From the NCBI GenBank assembly GCA_942159475.1, contig OW804098.1, positions 114,517,916-114,581,915 on the forward strand: a DNA stretch of 64,000 bases. Reading direction: 5' to 3'. The translations under genes and the position numbers were made by a program. Source of the stretch: Sthenelais limicola (taxonomy: Eukaryota; Annelida; Polychaeta; Phyllodocida; Sigalionidae). The notes below the pieces were generated by a model, which was not told the origin of the DNA, did no database searches, and saw only the letters and a program-made list of their open reading frames with translations. Positions 1 to 11,217 of this stretch are shown here, in pieces; the stretch's first letter is position 1; every line of letters starts with the position of its first letter.

Positions 1-681
1 ATTTTGCGAGAATAGTACATTTCATTCATTTGCCAGAATAGTACAATTCATTCAATTGCATTCATTAAATTGTGAGAATAGTAGGCTACAATTCATTTCA
101 CTATTTAATACAACCAAAATTAAAGGTGATATATTATATCTCATCACACATAGTGGTAACCTACTTTCTCTCAAATGACCCTCCTCAACTTCATAAAAAA
201 AAATCAATTTTTGACCAAAAGTGAAAATATTCAGGTGCAAGGTGAGAGAAGCAAGATCCGGGAGGAAATGTCTCTATTTCTCTGTCAAGATCAGATAACA
301 CGTCTTAAAACATGCGGGAAGTTTTTTTTTTAAAAAAAAGCCAAAGAATCATATTTGCTTCCACTTTATCATTTAAAAATGATGCGCAATAAGCTTTTGC
401 AGAAACTTTGAAAGGCAGCAAATAGCAACAGAAAATTTGATAATGAATGTAGTTTGGGGAAAAATGGTAAGAGAAATTACAATTTGAAGAAATATTTATG
501 TACACATCAGTCTAACACTACGCAGACATTTTGTATAAAGGATTACATTTTTTAAAAAAAGGTATTTATTTATAAGTTGATTGATTTGGAGGCAACTTAA
601 CTGAAACAAACCATGGTATTGGGTTTTGTAGGTCTTAATTGGGTTATGTAGGACTTCTTCTAAGGGTGTAAAAAGAAAAGA
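1..681. other. AT-rich non-coding sequence, nothing recognised
   Basis: Downstream of the TTC28-like exon in transcript direction, so probably intron. It holds short imperfect repeats of a motif like GAATAGTACA near 10-85 and a poly-T/A stretch near 320-340. I see no exon or mobile element. Confidence 0.4.
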
Positions 682-728
682 TTAAAATAAATATATTGAA
701 AGAATGAATAAAAGAAATAAAGTTTTAC

Positions 729-876
729 CTTTGAGCGGAGACTTCATGGTGGCCTCCACCATCCCGGTGAGAAGCTGCGATGACTTGGGATCGGCCGCAA
801 GCCCGGACGCGAACGCTGCGAGAGCATCGGCATCTTTACCCAAGTTCTGCAGGGCAACTCCCTCCCTATAGTAGGC
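729..876 (-). CDS. TTC28: Internal exon of a TTC28-like TPR protein (partial gene)
   Basis: This 148-bp exon is read on the minus strand. It begins at GCC (876) after a pyrimidine-rich stretch ending in TTTGCAG and ends at 729, followed by the donor GTAAAA. It therefore starts at a codon boundary and leaves one base of the next codon (phase 1). The peptide runs from AYYREGVALQNLG through DADALAAFASGLAADP to GMVEATMKSPLKG. It is a TPR helix pair plus the start of the following linker. The pattern Y-x3-G-x-AL-x2-L...DAL-x-AF...DP fits a TPR, and residue by residue it strongly resembles the early TPR region of vertebrate TTC28, a large TPR/CHAT-domain protein linked to the midzone of dividing cells. 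That assignment is from memory. The exon is much richer in GC than its surroundings. Neighbouring exons are not visible here: upstream ones should lie beyond 64000 and downstream ones before base 1. Paralogous TPR proteins are the main alternative. Confidence 0.85.
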
Positions 877-902
877 CTGCAAATAGAGAATAGATATAGG
901 GG
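877..902 (-). promoter_or_regulatory. 3' splice acceptor of the TPR exon
   Basis: On the minus strand a T/C-rich run leads into TTTGCAG immediately before the exon's first codon GCC. This sets the exon start and argues that the ORF-like extension upstream of it is intron. Confidence 0.75.
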
Positions 903-1002
903 TAAATAATCGGGTTAAAACAGATGATACATTGATAGATTTGTAGTGATCCCCGCAGAAAAATGGTACAGAAATTAAACTCACAACCTCCCTTTTGCTG
1001 GT

Positions 1003-1020
1003 CCTGGGTAAGACCATAAA
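1003..1020. repeat. Fragment of SINE-like family L
   Basis: CCTGGGTAAGACCATAAA is identical to part of the family L copy near 51709. It directly abuts the family D element, and the other side of that element (1351 on) resumes with another L segment. Confidence 0.5.
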
Positions 1021-1350
1021 TAGATGGAACCTAGCAAGGGGGAAGTCTGTACACTTGTTATTGACCGAGGGAGCGTGGGAAGTTAGAGGGCGTTAGCCCG
1101 AGATCTTCTGTGCTCCCGAGGTCACTAACAAGTGTACAGACTTCACCCGAGCTTTGTTCCATATTTATTACACCCCATTAATAAATAAAAAATATAAATA
1201 ATTAAAAATAAAAGAAGTAATTTACGTTTTGGGTCGACCTCCTTGTTGTATGTCCCCAGGGTGACATAACTCACATGTTATGCACCACTTTGACCAAGTG
1301 TGACATACAATACTAAAGGTATAGGAAGCAACAGCACAGGGGTGTAATAA
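1021..1350 (+). mobile_element. Family D element, copy 1
   Basis: About 330 bp, closely matching the copies at 9330-9659 and (inverted) 23543-23873. It starts TAGATGGAACCTAGCAAGG and ends CACAGGGGTGTAATAA. Inside, GAAGTCTGTACACTTGTTA (near 1043-1061) pairs perfectly with TAACAAGTGTACAGACTTC (near 1126-1144), and the flanking sequence extends the hairpin around the GGGAGCG segments. There is no ORF. It is non-autonomous and of uncertain superfamily. Confidence 0.75.
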
Positions 1351-1550
1351 AGTGCGTTTCTGTCTCTTTTCTCTGTCTCTCTCTCCCTTCGTCTCTATCT
1401 CTAAGATCATAAACTCCCTCTCAGTTCTCCCGCCCTTGATATAACCTTCAATGTGTTATAAGGGCTAAAAGCTACCAATCTCACTCACTTACTCACCTCC
1501 CTTTTGTATGACTTATGTTCTACCATCTGAGCTACCAGACCTGTCTTGTC
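1351..1550 (-). mobile_element. tRNA-headed SINE-like element (family L), copy 1
   Basis: Read on the minus strand, a tRNA-like 5' part with an A-box-like TAGCTCAGATGGTAGAAC (about 1517-1536) is followed by GTGAGTAAGTGAGTGAG, then the shared body (gene-like ...GCCCTTATAACAC...ATATCAAGGGCGGGAGA...) and a CT/GA-rich tail. The body matches copies near 48497, 51638 and 58755. An intact B box is not evident, so the tRNA origin is an inference. Confidence 0.6.
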
Positions 1551-1703
1551 TCACTACTGATCCAGAACATATTTTAAAAACATGTAAAAGCAAATATCTC
1601 TAACAATGGGGTAGAGAAGTTCCAAAATATTAGCTCTCTCACATGAGCTACAATTTTCCCTATCAAACATAACTAATGTCCAAGCACATAATATACCATA
1701 TAC

Positions 1704-1939
1704 GGGTCAGATTTTCAGAAAATGTACAATTCGCCTTCACCAATCCTCTCAAATAACCCACACTTAAGACAAAAATCAGCTTCAAAATGCAGTTTAACAT
1801 AACAGAACTGATACTTTGAATCAATGTGATACCAAATATACTCAGATATACCCGGTATTCATCATTTTTCAGCCTAATTTAGCAGAATTTCCTAAATGTA
1901 TAGAGCTGCCAATTGTACATTTTCTGAAGGATCTGACCC
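1704..1939 (-). mobile_element. MITE family A, copy A1 (subfamily 1)
   Basis: 236 bp with near-perfect inverted ends GGGTCAGATTTTCAG.../...GATCTGACCC. Reverse orientation relative to the arbitrary forward form. Flanks ATAC and ATAA may be a decayed 4-bp target duplication. Confidence 0.9.
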
Positions 1940-2121
1940 ATAATGATTTGTTGGAGTTGACACACTACACTACCACACTAAGAGTAGTACATGAGAATAG
2001 ACGAGTAAATCATGTTATAGTCATTGTGTACGCAGTACGAGTGATTCAATGTTGTTTACACCAACATAAATTATCCTCTCTCTGTATACGTTAAAATATA
2101 GCATAGTGCACATAAATATAA

Positions 2122-2326
2122 GGGTCAAATCGCCTGAAAATGTACAATTAGTCTCTACCAATCCTCTCAAATAACCCAAGACAAGACAAAAATGAAGTTC
2201 AAAATACAGGTCAACATATATTATGAATCAAGTTAATATCAAATATAATCAAATATACCTAATATTTATCATTTTCAGCCTAATTTTGCAGAATTTGATC
2301 AATGTCAGTTGTACATTTTCTGACGA
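2122..2326 (-). mobile_element. MITE family A, copy A2 (degenerate)
   Basis: About 205 bp. The left end is GGGTCAAATCGCC and the right end decays after TGTACATTTTCTGACGAT. It carries the internal ACCAATCCTCTCAAATAACCC segment typical of the family. Confidence 0.8.
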
Positions 2327-3713
2327 TAAAGTAATGTTATTAAGCTAAGAGTGGAGAGGAGGATCATAGAAGAGAGGGGGGTATGAAAAATAATAATAAA
2401 AATAATAAACTTGATGTGATTTATCCAGACTATGATTTAATTAATATTTCTAGTATTTCTAGTATTTAATTAATATTTCTAGTGTTACCCTTATGTCCAT
2501 TATGTCATTAAACATCTGGTATATAACTACACAAAATGGAGGATGTTCTATATATGACATCTGATCACAATTATAAAATATATTTTATTCTTTATTTCTC
2601 AGAAAATCCCTCAGAATTGCTTTCTAATATTTAAGATATGACAAGACATGGATGATAAAATAGCTTATACTAGATCTATCTATCTACATATATTGGGCTC
2701 AGCCAACTTTCGTTTTAACAGGGAGGGGTAAGTTTGTGACCCTTTCCACAACCTGAAATATACTGATAATCCAACTAAATGTATTAAGTCATGAATTTGT
2801 ATACATTGAGGTGTGTGTGTGTGTAGGGGGGGGGGGGGGAGGCAGAAATCCATTCTAACCCTCTCAAGCTTGTGACCCCTTTCATAACTTAAAACATGTT
2901 TCAACTAAATGTATTAAGTAATCTCGTCTGCCCCCCCCCCCACCCACCCACCACACCCACCCATCATAGTTGGGTCCAGTCAAACCTGACCTATGACCCC
3001 CATCTAAAAACCACAAACATTATTTACACAAATATACCACTTATGATTTAGCCCGTCCACAACCACCACCACTCCCTCCAAACACAGGAGTAGGTGCCAA
3101 GCCCAACCGTCCTTGACCCTTGACCTTGCTTCTGTTATTTGTATGACCTTGACATGACATCGATGACCTTGGACACGAGAGTTGTCCTCCTGATGATCAC
3201 CTCACATTAGGTTGCCATGGCAATCCGTCATTTTATATAAACATTCGCTCCTGAGGGTCGATTGTAACATTATTTTATAGATTTCAGATGTGACAACTAC
3301 TCAAAAAGTAACAATGAAAAACAATGTGAATTAATTATGATTGATTGTTTTGCACCTTATTATTTGTGCATTTGATAAACATTTCAGAAATTAAATATGG
3401 TCCTGTTTTGGGACATTGTCTTTGATAAACAATTATTATTTACAATCTTAGTGAAATGGCTATGATTTGATATAATAGTGATTCACATAAGTGTTTATCA
3501 AGACTACTGTGAGTTAAGACGTAATCTTTTCTTTATTTCAAAACTACAAAATTTAAAATTTACCTTTAAGTTAGAAAACTGTACATGTTGGAAAACCTAA
3601 ACCATTTTGAGCCGTCTCTAATAAAAAGTTCTTTCAATTCAATTAAGTAAATTGTAATTTTGTGAACTTTGCGAAGTTATTAATAAATCTTGAACTACTA
3701 GGACAGCTTTATA
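2327..3713. other. Non-coding, low-complexity spots only
   Basis: Contains a GTGTGTG plus G12 run near 2814-2838, a C11 run near 2930-2941, and several TGACCTTGAC-like motifs near 3113-3170 that resemble nuclear-receptor half-sites but are too short to call. No exon or element with defined ends is recognised. Confidence 0.4.
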
Positions 3714-3954
3714 GGGTCAGATTTTCAGAAAATGTACAATTGGCAGCTCTACAGTACACATTTAAGAAATTCTGCTAAATTAGGCTGAACAATGGTCAAA
3801 TCTAGGTATATCCGAGTATATTTGGTATTGGGTAGGTTCAAACAATCTGTTTAGTTATGTTGAACATCATTTTGAACCTGAATTTTGCCTTAAATTTGGG
3901 TTATTTGAGAGGATTGGTGAAGGCAAATTGTTCATTTTCTAAAAGATCTGTCCC
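3714..3954 (+). mobile_element. MITE family A, copy A3 (intermediate subfamily)
   Basis: 241 bp, forward orientation. Left end GGGTCAGATTTTCAG, right end degenerate (AAAAGATCTGTCCC). The internal GTTCAAACAATCTGTTTAG groups it with the copies at 22022 and 24652. Confidence 0.85.
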
Positions 3955-5712
3955 TTTAATTTTGGACGCGAAGCAAAATATTTTCTCAATGAACTGAATC
4001 AGCAAGTACCTCAAGATGAAAACAAAGGAGCAACAAGCTTTTTATCTCTATAACACCTGTCTCTGCATGAGTGAACAGCCCATAAGCCTGAGGCCATTCC
4101 TAATACAATTAGTATCACATCTCATGGAAACTGACCATTTCCCTTGTGTGAGGCCTTGCATGAAACTATAGACTGCCACCCCCTATTGTCCTAAACACAA
4201 AAAGTCACAAGTCAATAGCTTTTCTTTATTTCTCAGTCTGATGTATTATAGATGGCTGTTATTATAGATCACTCCCTTAAAAAGTGTCTGTAACCTGGAG
4301 ACAAAAAGTCTATAGATCTAGAACCCAAAGGTCATCCGCTTTTCGATACATTTCTTCAGTTTGATACATGCTGGTAAAGATGAAAAATGTCTTTTAAATT
4401 GTATAAATACGTCCTGGAATAGCCTTGGAGCGGACTTAAGGCTGATTGGTGACGAGAAAGTCTTTAAGAATAGTCTGAAAAGAAACATCAAGGAAGAAAA
4501 TAGACGGTAACGTCACTATAATCCATACATTTCCTCTTGTACTCCCTCATTCCTCTCCCCCCCCCCCTCCCCTCCTCTCTACTTCCATTTACTACAATAA
4601 TACACGCTAAATACAAATAAATATAAAACCATAAATGCTTAGATAATAATGCTGGTTGATCTGCCGCCCTCTACCCCCTCCCTCCCTTGCCCTCGTCCAA
4701 ATTATGAAACATGGGATAAGCCTGTAACGTATTGTGTTGTATTATGTATGTGTGTTGTATTATAATGGTATTGTGTATAAATATAATTATAATTAACTAT
4801 ACTGATTGTAAAGTACTGTAAACTGGCGCAAATGCACCAAATTGAGGTATACTCGAATACTTAGCTACCTAGGTAACATTGAGGACATATTAAGTCCCTA
4901 ACTCCATGAACACATCTCTCAATCCAGATGAGATTACTGTAAATAAATCTACTGTAAAATTATATCAAACTGTACATAGATCAAACTCTTCACCATCCCA
5001 CCTCTCTGAAACAGACGGTATAGTCCAGAGACAGGAACAATTTCATACTTCATACTCATTAATCATCTCACTCCTCATCACATAACATCATTATCACTCA
5101 TTACTCTGTGCGACACAAAGCAATGTCTCATATTTTAGATTAAAATCTTTTGAATATATGTGATGAAAAGCTATTTGTATGTAAAAATGACTCTTTGAAG
5201 TAGTAGTAATTGAATGGTATAATAATATTATATACAGATGAAGTAAAAACTAGATTAATTTGTACACCTTTGTAATTATTATAGACGGATGATTCGATAA
5301 CATGAAATGATAACAAAATGTAAGATTTCAGGGCATGAGGAAAATCACCCCTGGGGTGAGATTGTATCATATTGTTATTAATTCCTGAATAAAGATTTTA
5401 AACCAAAAAAAAAACATGCATAATTATGTTATAACATAGGGATGTAATTATAGGTATCTCAATCAAATGGAGAAAAACACATGCTGCTGTTATGTTATGA
5501 GTTCAGGTCGCATCAAAAGCCTTTAAATGGCTGAATTTCCCTAGTTAATGTATAGATGCTGGGAATTTAAGGCAAACGTATGGAAGGTTCTATGAATGTC
5601 TCAGTAAATAGGTTTTAATAAAGATATTTAACTAAGTCATCCCTTTTAAATAACTACACGTGGCTAGAAAGTACAGGTGCAAGCATTTCAAATGTTATAC
5701 ATAAATCCCATG
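3955..5712. other. Non-coding sequence, nothing recognised
   Basis: AT-rich, with a C10 run near 4557-4567 and T/C-rich patches. No exon with splice sites, no defined transposon ends and no RNA gene were found. Confidence 0.4.
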
Positions 5713-5900
5713 CAGTCTAGGCTCTGAGCCTCTCAGATCAGATAAGAATGGTATGTCAGTGACTGGACGCCTACTGCGCTAATGACTTTCCTGGAGTAGG
5801 CCCCATTATGGGATAATGGGATTATAATGACATTTTGCGGTTAGGAGCGAGAGGTTTTCCGTCAGTTTGTAGGGACTCTCTCAAGTCTGAGCCAAGACTG
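5713..5900 (-). mobile_element. MITE family C, copy C1
   Basis: 188 bp with inverted ends CAGTCTAGGCTC and GAGCCAAGACTG, flanked on both sides by CATG, a candidate 4-bp target duplication. Internal hallmarks are ATCAGATAAGAATGGTATG and ATTATAATGACATTTTGCGG. It has no coding capacity. Confidence 0.85.
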
Positions 5901-6125
5901 CATGATGACTAAGATTCAGGTTTTGCATTTTATAAACTGATTCAGTGGTTAAGGTTAGAAGTGAGAGGGTTACAGGGGGGGGGGGCGGGATCATGGGGTG
6001 GGGTGGATGAATGAGGGCGCGCAGAGATTGATCAACGGTTTCCTGCTATTGACAGAGACTTAAAAAATATTGATTATATTTTGAGGTGGTCTTCTCTCAT
6101 CATAATAGATTCTCCTGTGGGCTTC

Positions 6126-6465
6126 TGTATCTCTAACTCTCTCTCTCCCTCTCTCTCCCCGCCCCTCTGTCTTCTCTTCTCTCTCCTCTATCTTTCTGTC
6201 TTTCGTCTCTCTCTCTCTCCCCTCTATTTCTCTCTCCATCTCTCTGTCTCCCCATCTCTCTGTCTCTCTCTCTCCTCCATCTTTCTGTCTCTCTATCCTT
6301 TCTCTCCCCCTCTTTCTGTCTCTCTCCTCTCTCTGTCTGTCTCTCTCCTCTCTCTTTCTGTCACTCACTCCTCTCTCTTTCTCTCTCCCTCTCTGTCTCT
6401 CGCCCTCTGTATTCTGTCTGTCTGTCTCTCTCTCTGTTTCTCTCTCTTACATCCGTCCTTCTTCC
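6126..6465. repeat. CT-rich tract
   Basis: Imperfect (CT)n/(CTGTCTCT)n low-complexity DNA. ORFs on both strands here are Ser/Leu-rich or Arg/Glu-rich artefacts. Confidence 0.95.
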
Positions 6466-7605
6466 CTCCATGTTCACTCCCCATCCCCCACGTTCATATA
6501 GACTATAATAACCATTGTTATTCATTATTTATACCAAACTCCCCCAACCAAATCCAGTTGCATTGCATACGAACCCTAAGTTCATGACATTTTACTATAA
6601 CAAATATCTCATATCAATAATTCATCGCAGATATCCCAGTGAGATCTTCAACATGAAGATTTTACTCTTTTGTTTACACCCAGATTGACGTCGGTTGTCA
6701 TGGCAACCAGACGCTACCCTATACGCACCAAGACCACAATTAGCTTTACCTTGGTAACACGTAAACATCCGGTCTGAGATTTCCAGGTAAGGAGGTAAAA
6801 AAAGTACCAATTCCCAACCTTCATTTAGACCAGCAAGATATGTCTAGTTTGGCGCCCGATTCCTCAATATCACATTCTTTACATGCATTTATTATATGCG
6901 CATTCCATATGATATAAGTGGGGTGCTATAAAAATATTCATATAGTATGCGTACTATATGAACTACTTCGTCACCAAGTCAGCTACTTTTTTCAGATTTT
7001 ACACATCAAGTTTTATTATAAATTTGTCATTATTGCCGGTTCATTCCATTCTCTCTACCTGTGAGATTAACAAAAGCCTTTGCGGAGAGATCCACAAATC
7101 ACGTCATTTTGCAGAAAACGCATGTGTTTTTTTCAAACAAATCACAAAGTGTGAATCTGCGTGTAGCGGGCTTCCTAACAAGCCCTGTAACAAGCTAAAT
7201 TGTGATATAAAAGAAGAATAGTACTCAGTCAAATTACTATAATAGCACAACTAGCCTACATTAACATCACCAATGATTTAGGCAAACCCTTTACTGCGAC
7301 GTTTGTTCCCACAATATTTGTCAGTTCATAAATAAACCTAAAACCAATCCCTACAATAGAGTAGCAAGATTACCGACTAACGCGATTATAAGGAGCCCCT
7401 TTAATAAGGAGGGATTCATTAATGAGTAATTAGTGGGTATATAACATGGGACTTATAATTAGGGCTGACTGTAGGAGTGCGGTAAATGCGGTAGTGTATT
7501 TAGTGTAATTAGAGAGCTTATCATTGTGTCAAGTATGATGAACTTGTTATGGGAGTATTTATGTATGGGGAGGGTAGAGGAGTAGTTATGTGTTACCTTT
7601 ACTTT
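6466..7605. other. Non-coding sequence, nothing recognised
   Basis: Includes an 87-codon open frame at 6958-7221 with no recognisable domain and no splice context. I treat it as chance. Confidence 0.35.
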
Positions 7606-8025
7606 CTCTGCGTCTGTCTCTCTTCACCCTCCATCTCTCTCACCCTGTCTCCCACTCTCTTTCTCTGCCGATCTCTCTCCCTCTTTCTCTCTATCTCCCC
7701 CCTCTCTCTTTCCCTCCCTCCTTCTCTGTCTCCCTCTCCTTCTCTGCCGATCTCTCTCCCTCTTCCTCTCTATCTTTCCCTCTTTCTCTCTTTCCCTCCC
7801 TCCTTCTCTGTCTCCCTCTCCTTCTCTGCAGATCTCTCTCCCTCTTCCTGTCTATCTTTCCCTCTTTCTCTCTTTTTCCCTCCCTCCTTCTCTGTCTCCC
7901 TCTCCTCCTCTGCATCCCTCTCCCTTTCTCTGTCTCTCTTTCTCTTGCTCTCTGTCTCTATTTCCCTCTCTTTCTCTATGTCTCTATCTATCTTCCTCCC
8001 TCTCTTTCTCTCCCAATCCCTCCTC
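7606..8025. repeat. CT-rich tract with about 100-bp internal repetition
   Basis: Pyrimidine-only stretches in which segments such as CTCCTTCTCTGCCGATCTCT recur three or four times, indicating local tandem duplication inside the tract. Confidence 0.9.
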
Positions 8026-8878
8026 TTTTAAACTGGATTAATTATAGTCGTATATACATGCATCTTTTCTTTGGGCCTTAGAAATAATCATAATTGGAGT
8101 GAATAGTTTTCTACGTTTTATAAACGTCCTACCGATTGTTTCCATAACTAACACAAAATAACCAACCAATGGTCAACAATTTGGAAAAATATTGTTTGAT
8201 GACATTTTCAGAAGCAATTTTTGCACTGAAAGAGCCCCTGAATCTAACCCCCCCCCCCCCCCCCCGCAACACCTACCCCAACCTGTGCCCACTGTCCATA
8301 TGGTCCATTGACCAAGCTCCATTCAACCATAATCAAACGATCATTGTATCCCCCCCCCCCCACCTCCCGTCCCCTCAACCCCCTCCACAACCCATTCACA
8401 ATTCAACATGTGGTCCATTCTTCTAACTAGAACTAATTTACCTTCGCCACCATTGTCTAGTACTGCTGTCCCTCACTAGGGGTAATTACCCATGGTTCTC
8501 TATACAGGAAGTACTGGACATGAACGCTGAACAATGTCCGGTCAGCCATTAATTGTTCTTTCCGCCATCTTTGTCTTTTTGTTTAATCTTTGCTTGATTT
8601 GTGGAGTTTGTGTTTCGTCGAGGGTTAATTGGAGAGCATCTGCAGAGATTTTTGTTCCTTTCATTTTGAAGATTAATGAAAATTATTTGTGGTAATGTTT
8701 TAATGATGATTGGAGTAGGGGAATAAATAGGGGACTTGCATGTGGCACTGCGCATGTCTGTTACACTGCAAGCTGGGATTGACTCAGTTCATATTTTATG
8801 AATAAAAACAATAATTTTTATCAAAATTATAGTTTTATCAAAATTGTAGTTTATAAACAGATTATCTGAAATTCAAAT
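8026..8878. other. Non-coding, with poly-C runs
   Basis: Contains C17 near 8250-8266 and C10 near 8350. Nothing coding is recognised. Confidence 0.4.
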
Positions 8879-8972
8879 AGGCGTCTAATGGGATTAAAAT
8901 GTCATTTTGCGGTTTGGAGAAAGAGGGTTTCCCTCAGTCTGAAGGGACTCTCCCATCTTTGAGCCTAGAATG
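8879..8972 (-). mobile_element. MITE family C, partial copy C2
   Basis: Right-hand half only: from GCGTCTAATGGGATT through TTTTGCGGTTTGGAG and the CCCTCAGTCTGAAGGGACT unit to the terminal GAGCCTAGAATG. Confidence 0.75.
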
Positions 8973-9042
8973 AACAAACCATTTGACCCAGCCCCAGCTT
9001 CCCTTTATATAAATATTGCCTTAGTTTTACTCTAGTATATTA

Positions 9043-9278
9043 GGGTCGGACCTTCAGAAAATGCACAATCTACAGTTCCACATATCTATCAAATTCTGGT
9101 AAATTAGAGTAAAAATTGATAAATACTGAGTATATCTGAGTGTATTCTGTATCTCATTCATTCAATAAATCTGTCTGGTTATGTTGAACTGTATTTTGAA
9201 CCTTATTTTTTATCTTAAATGTGGGTTATTTGAGGGGATTGGTGAAGGCCAATTGTACATTTTCTGACGATCTGACCC
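9043..9278 (+). mobile_element. MITE family A, copy A4 (subfamily 3)
   Basis: 236 bp, forward. Ends GGGTCGGACCTTCAG and GACGATCTGACCC. The internal CATTCAATAAATCTGTCTGG defines subfamily 3, shared with the copies at 49248, 50987 and 61070. Confidence 0.9.
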
Positions 9279-9329
9279 ATATACCCACCCCCTCTATAAA
9301 ACCCCCATCACAATACAAGGGTAAACAAA

Positions 9330-9659
9330 TAGATGGAACCTAGCAAGGGGGAAGTCTGTACACTTGTTATTGACCGAGGGAGCGCGGGAAGATAGAGGGC
9401 GTTAGCCCGAGATCTTCTGCGCTCCCGAGGTCACTAACAAGTGTACAGACTTCACCCGAGCTTTGTTCCATATTTATTACACCCCATTAATAAATAAAAA
9501 ATATAATTAATTAAAAATAAAAGAAGTAATTCAAGTTTTTGGTGGACCTACTTGTTGTATGCGCCAAGGGTGACATAACTCACATGTTATGCACCACTTT
9601 GACCAAGTGTGACATACAATGCTGAAGGTATAGGAAGCAACATCACAGGGGTGTAATAA
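9330..9659 (+). mobile_element. Family D element, copy 2
   Basis: Nearly identical to copy 1 over the full 330 bp, including the 19-bp perfect hairpin arms (GAAGTCTGTACACTTGTTA and its complement) and the GTGTAATAA end. The high identity of the three copies suggests recent spread. Confidence 0.75.
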
Positions 9660-9850
9660 TAACCCAGACCACCCCGCCCCTATACCACCCTACACGTGGC
9701 CCCGTGTCACCTTATGTGTACATTTCACACTTTGTGTATTTATTTATATAATGCCCACAAGTGGAGCCACTGGACCTGCCTTAATCCACGCTAAGCTTTA
9801 TTAATGTGTTGCTAGGTAACACAGAGGCAGGTGGGGGTGTGGTATGGATG

Positions 9851-10094
9851 AAAAAAAATGTACAATTCACCTTCACCAATCCTCTCAAATAACCCACATT
9901 TAAGACAAAAATGAGCTTCAAAATGCAGTTTAACATAGCAAAACAGATACTATAAATACTATACAGATACTATAAATCAACGCGATACCAAATATACTCA
10001 GATATACCCGGTATTCATCATTTGTCAGTCTAATTTAGCAAAATTTCCTAAATGTGTAGAGCTGCCAATTGTACATGTTCTGACAATCTGGCCC
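9851..10094 (-). mobile_element. MITE family A, copy A5 (subfamily 1)
   Basis: Reverse orientation. The left end is eroded to AAAAATGTACAATTCACC; the right end is GTACATGTTCTGACAATCTG. A short CAGATACTATAAAT duplication is present inside, near 9950-9978. Confidence 0.8.
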
Positions 10095-10257
10095 AGTCTA
10101 TGGTAATCCTGTATAGTGTGTATTTGCTACTTGAGGGCTGGGGTGTGGTAGGTGTGGGAAGATTAGCATGGATTAACTCATGCTATTTCACACCTGGCCA
10201 TTATCAGCCCACCCACCCACCTCTTACTTTGTCTCACCTGCCAGACTTCAGTCTTCA

Positions 10258-10640
10258 TCTCCCCCACCCCCACCTTTCTCCCTCCCCCATATCTCCTCTC
10301 TCTCCATCCCATTGTTCTATATATATCCCTCTTTCCCTGCCTCTGCCTCCCTTCTCCCTCCCTCTCTCTCCTTTCCTCCTTCTGTCTGTCTGACTCTCTC
10401 TCGCTTCCTTCCCTCTTTCCTTTCTCTTCGCCCCTTTCTCTTTATTTCTCTCCCTCCCTCCCTCTCTCTTCCTCCCATCTTTCTGTCTGACTCTCTCCCC
10501 TCTCCCTCTCTCCCCTTTCTCTCTTCCTCCCTGTCTCTTTGTCTGACTCTACCCCCCCCCCCCCTGCCCATCCTCCCACTTGATATCTACCTGTTCTCTT
10601 CTCTCTCCCCTTCTCCGTCCCTCTATCCTCCCCCTCTCCA
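10258..10640. repeat. CT-rich tract
   Basis: Polypyrimidine tract containing a C14 run near 10551-10564. It ends about 25 bp before a family A copy. Confidence 0.95.
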
Positions 10641-10664
10641 CCCTGTCCACCCAACACTACATAT

Positions 10665-10901
10665 GGGTCAGATTTTCAGAAAATGTACATTTCACCTTCA
10701 CTAATTCTTTCAAATAACCCGAATTTCAGACAAAAATAAAATTCAAAATACAGTTCAACCTAACCAAACAGATTGCTAGAATCAATGCAATGCCAAATAT
10801 ACTCAAATTTACCTAGTATTGACCAAATTGCAGCCTAATTTAGCAGGATATATACTAAATGTGCACTGCTGCCAATTGTACATTTTCTGAAAATCTGACC
10901 C
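10665..10901 (-). mobile_element. MITE family A, copy A6 (subfamily 2)
   Basis: 237 bp, reverse. Perfect GGGTCAGATTTTCAG/CTGAAAATCTGACCC ends flanked by ATAT on both sides. The internal GATTGCTAGAATCAATGCA defines subfamily 2. Confidence 0.92.
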
Positions 10902-11217
10902 ATATGATTCGCCTTCTAGAGGGATAGCCCCACAGTACCACTATATACCCCACACACAACCCAACACATTGTACATTGTACTATAACAGTTATACAACCA
11001 GGGCCAGGTAATGTGATAAGACTAATAATACCTGCATGGTTATAGGTAGACACACTTGTACCTCACCTGGGCAGGTAGAAACAGCTTAGCCTCTATCAAA
11101 TAATTTACATACCACATTCCCAATTTTACATTCTTTCAAACAAAGGGTTTTATAAAAACTAATCTTTGTAACAACTTAGAGAAATAGGACTCTAAGTTAA
11201 CAACAACACTTATATAT
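10902..11217. other. Non-coding sequence, nothing recognised
   Basis: Spacer between two family A copies. No features. Confidence 0.4.

Noticed and set aside
877..1017. N-terminal extension of the TPR exon reading back to a Met near 1017
   Set aside because: An acceptor TTTGCAG at 877 precedes the conserved TPR residues and the extension has no similarity to the family; it also ends in SINE-like sequence.
1815..2094. Small genes whose frames recur near many MITE A copies (peptides like ...FRKCTI... or ...CTFSENLTH...)
   Set aside because: The shared peptides are translations of the MITE A inverted ends, not conserved proteins.
3113..3175. Cluster of TGACCT half-sites as an enhancer
   Set aside because: Short motifs with irregular spacing; not enough to claim regulation from sequence alone.
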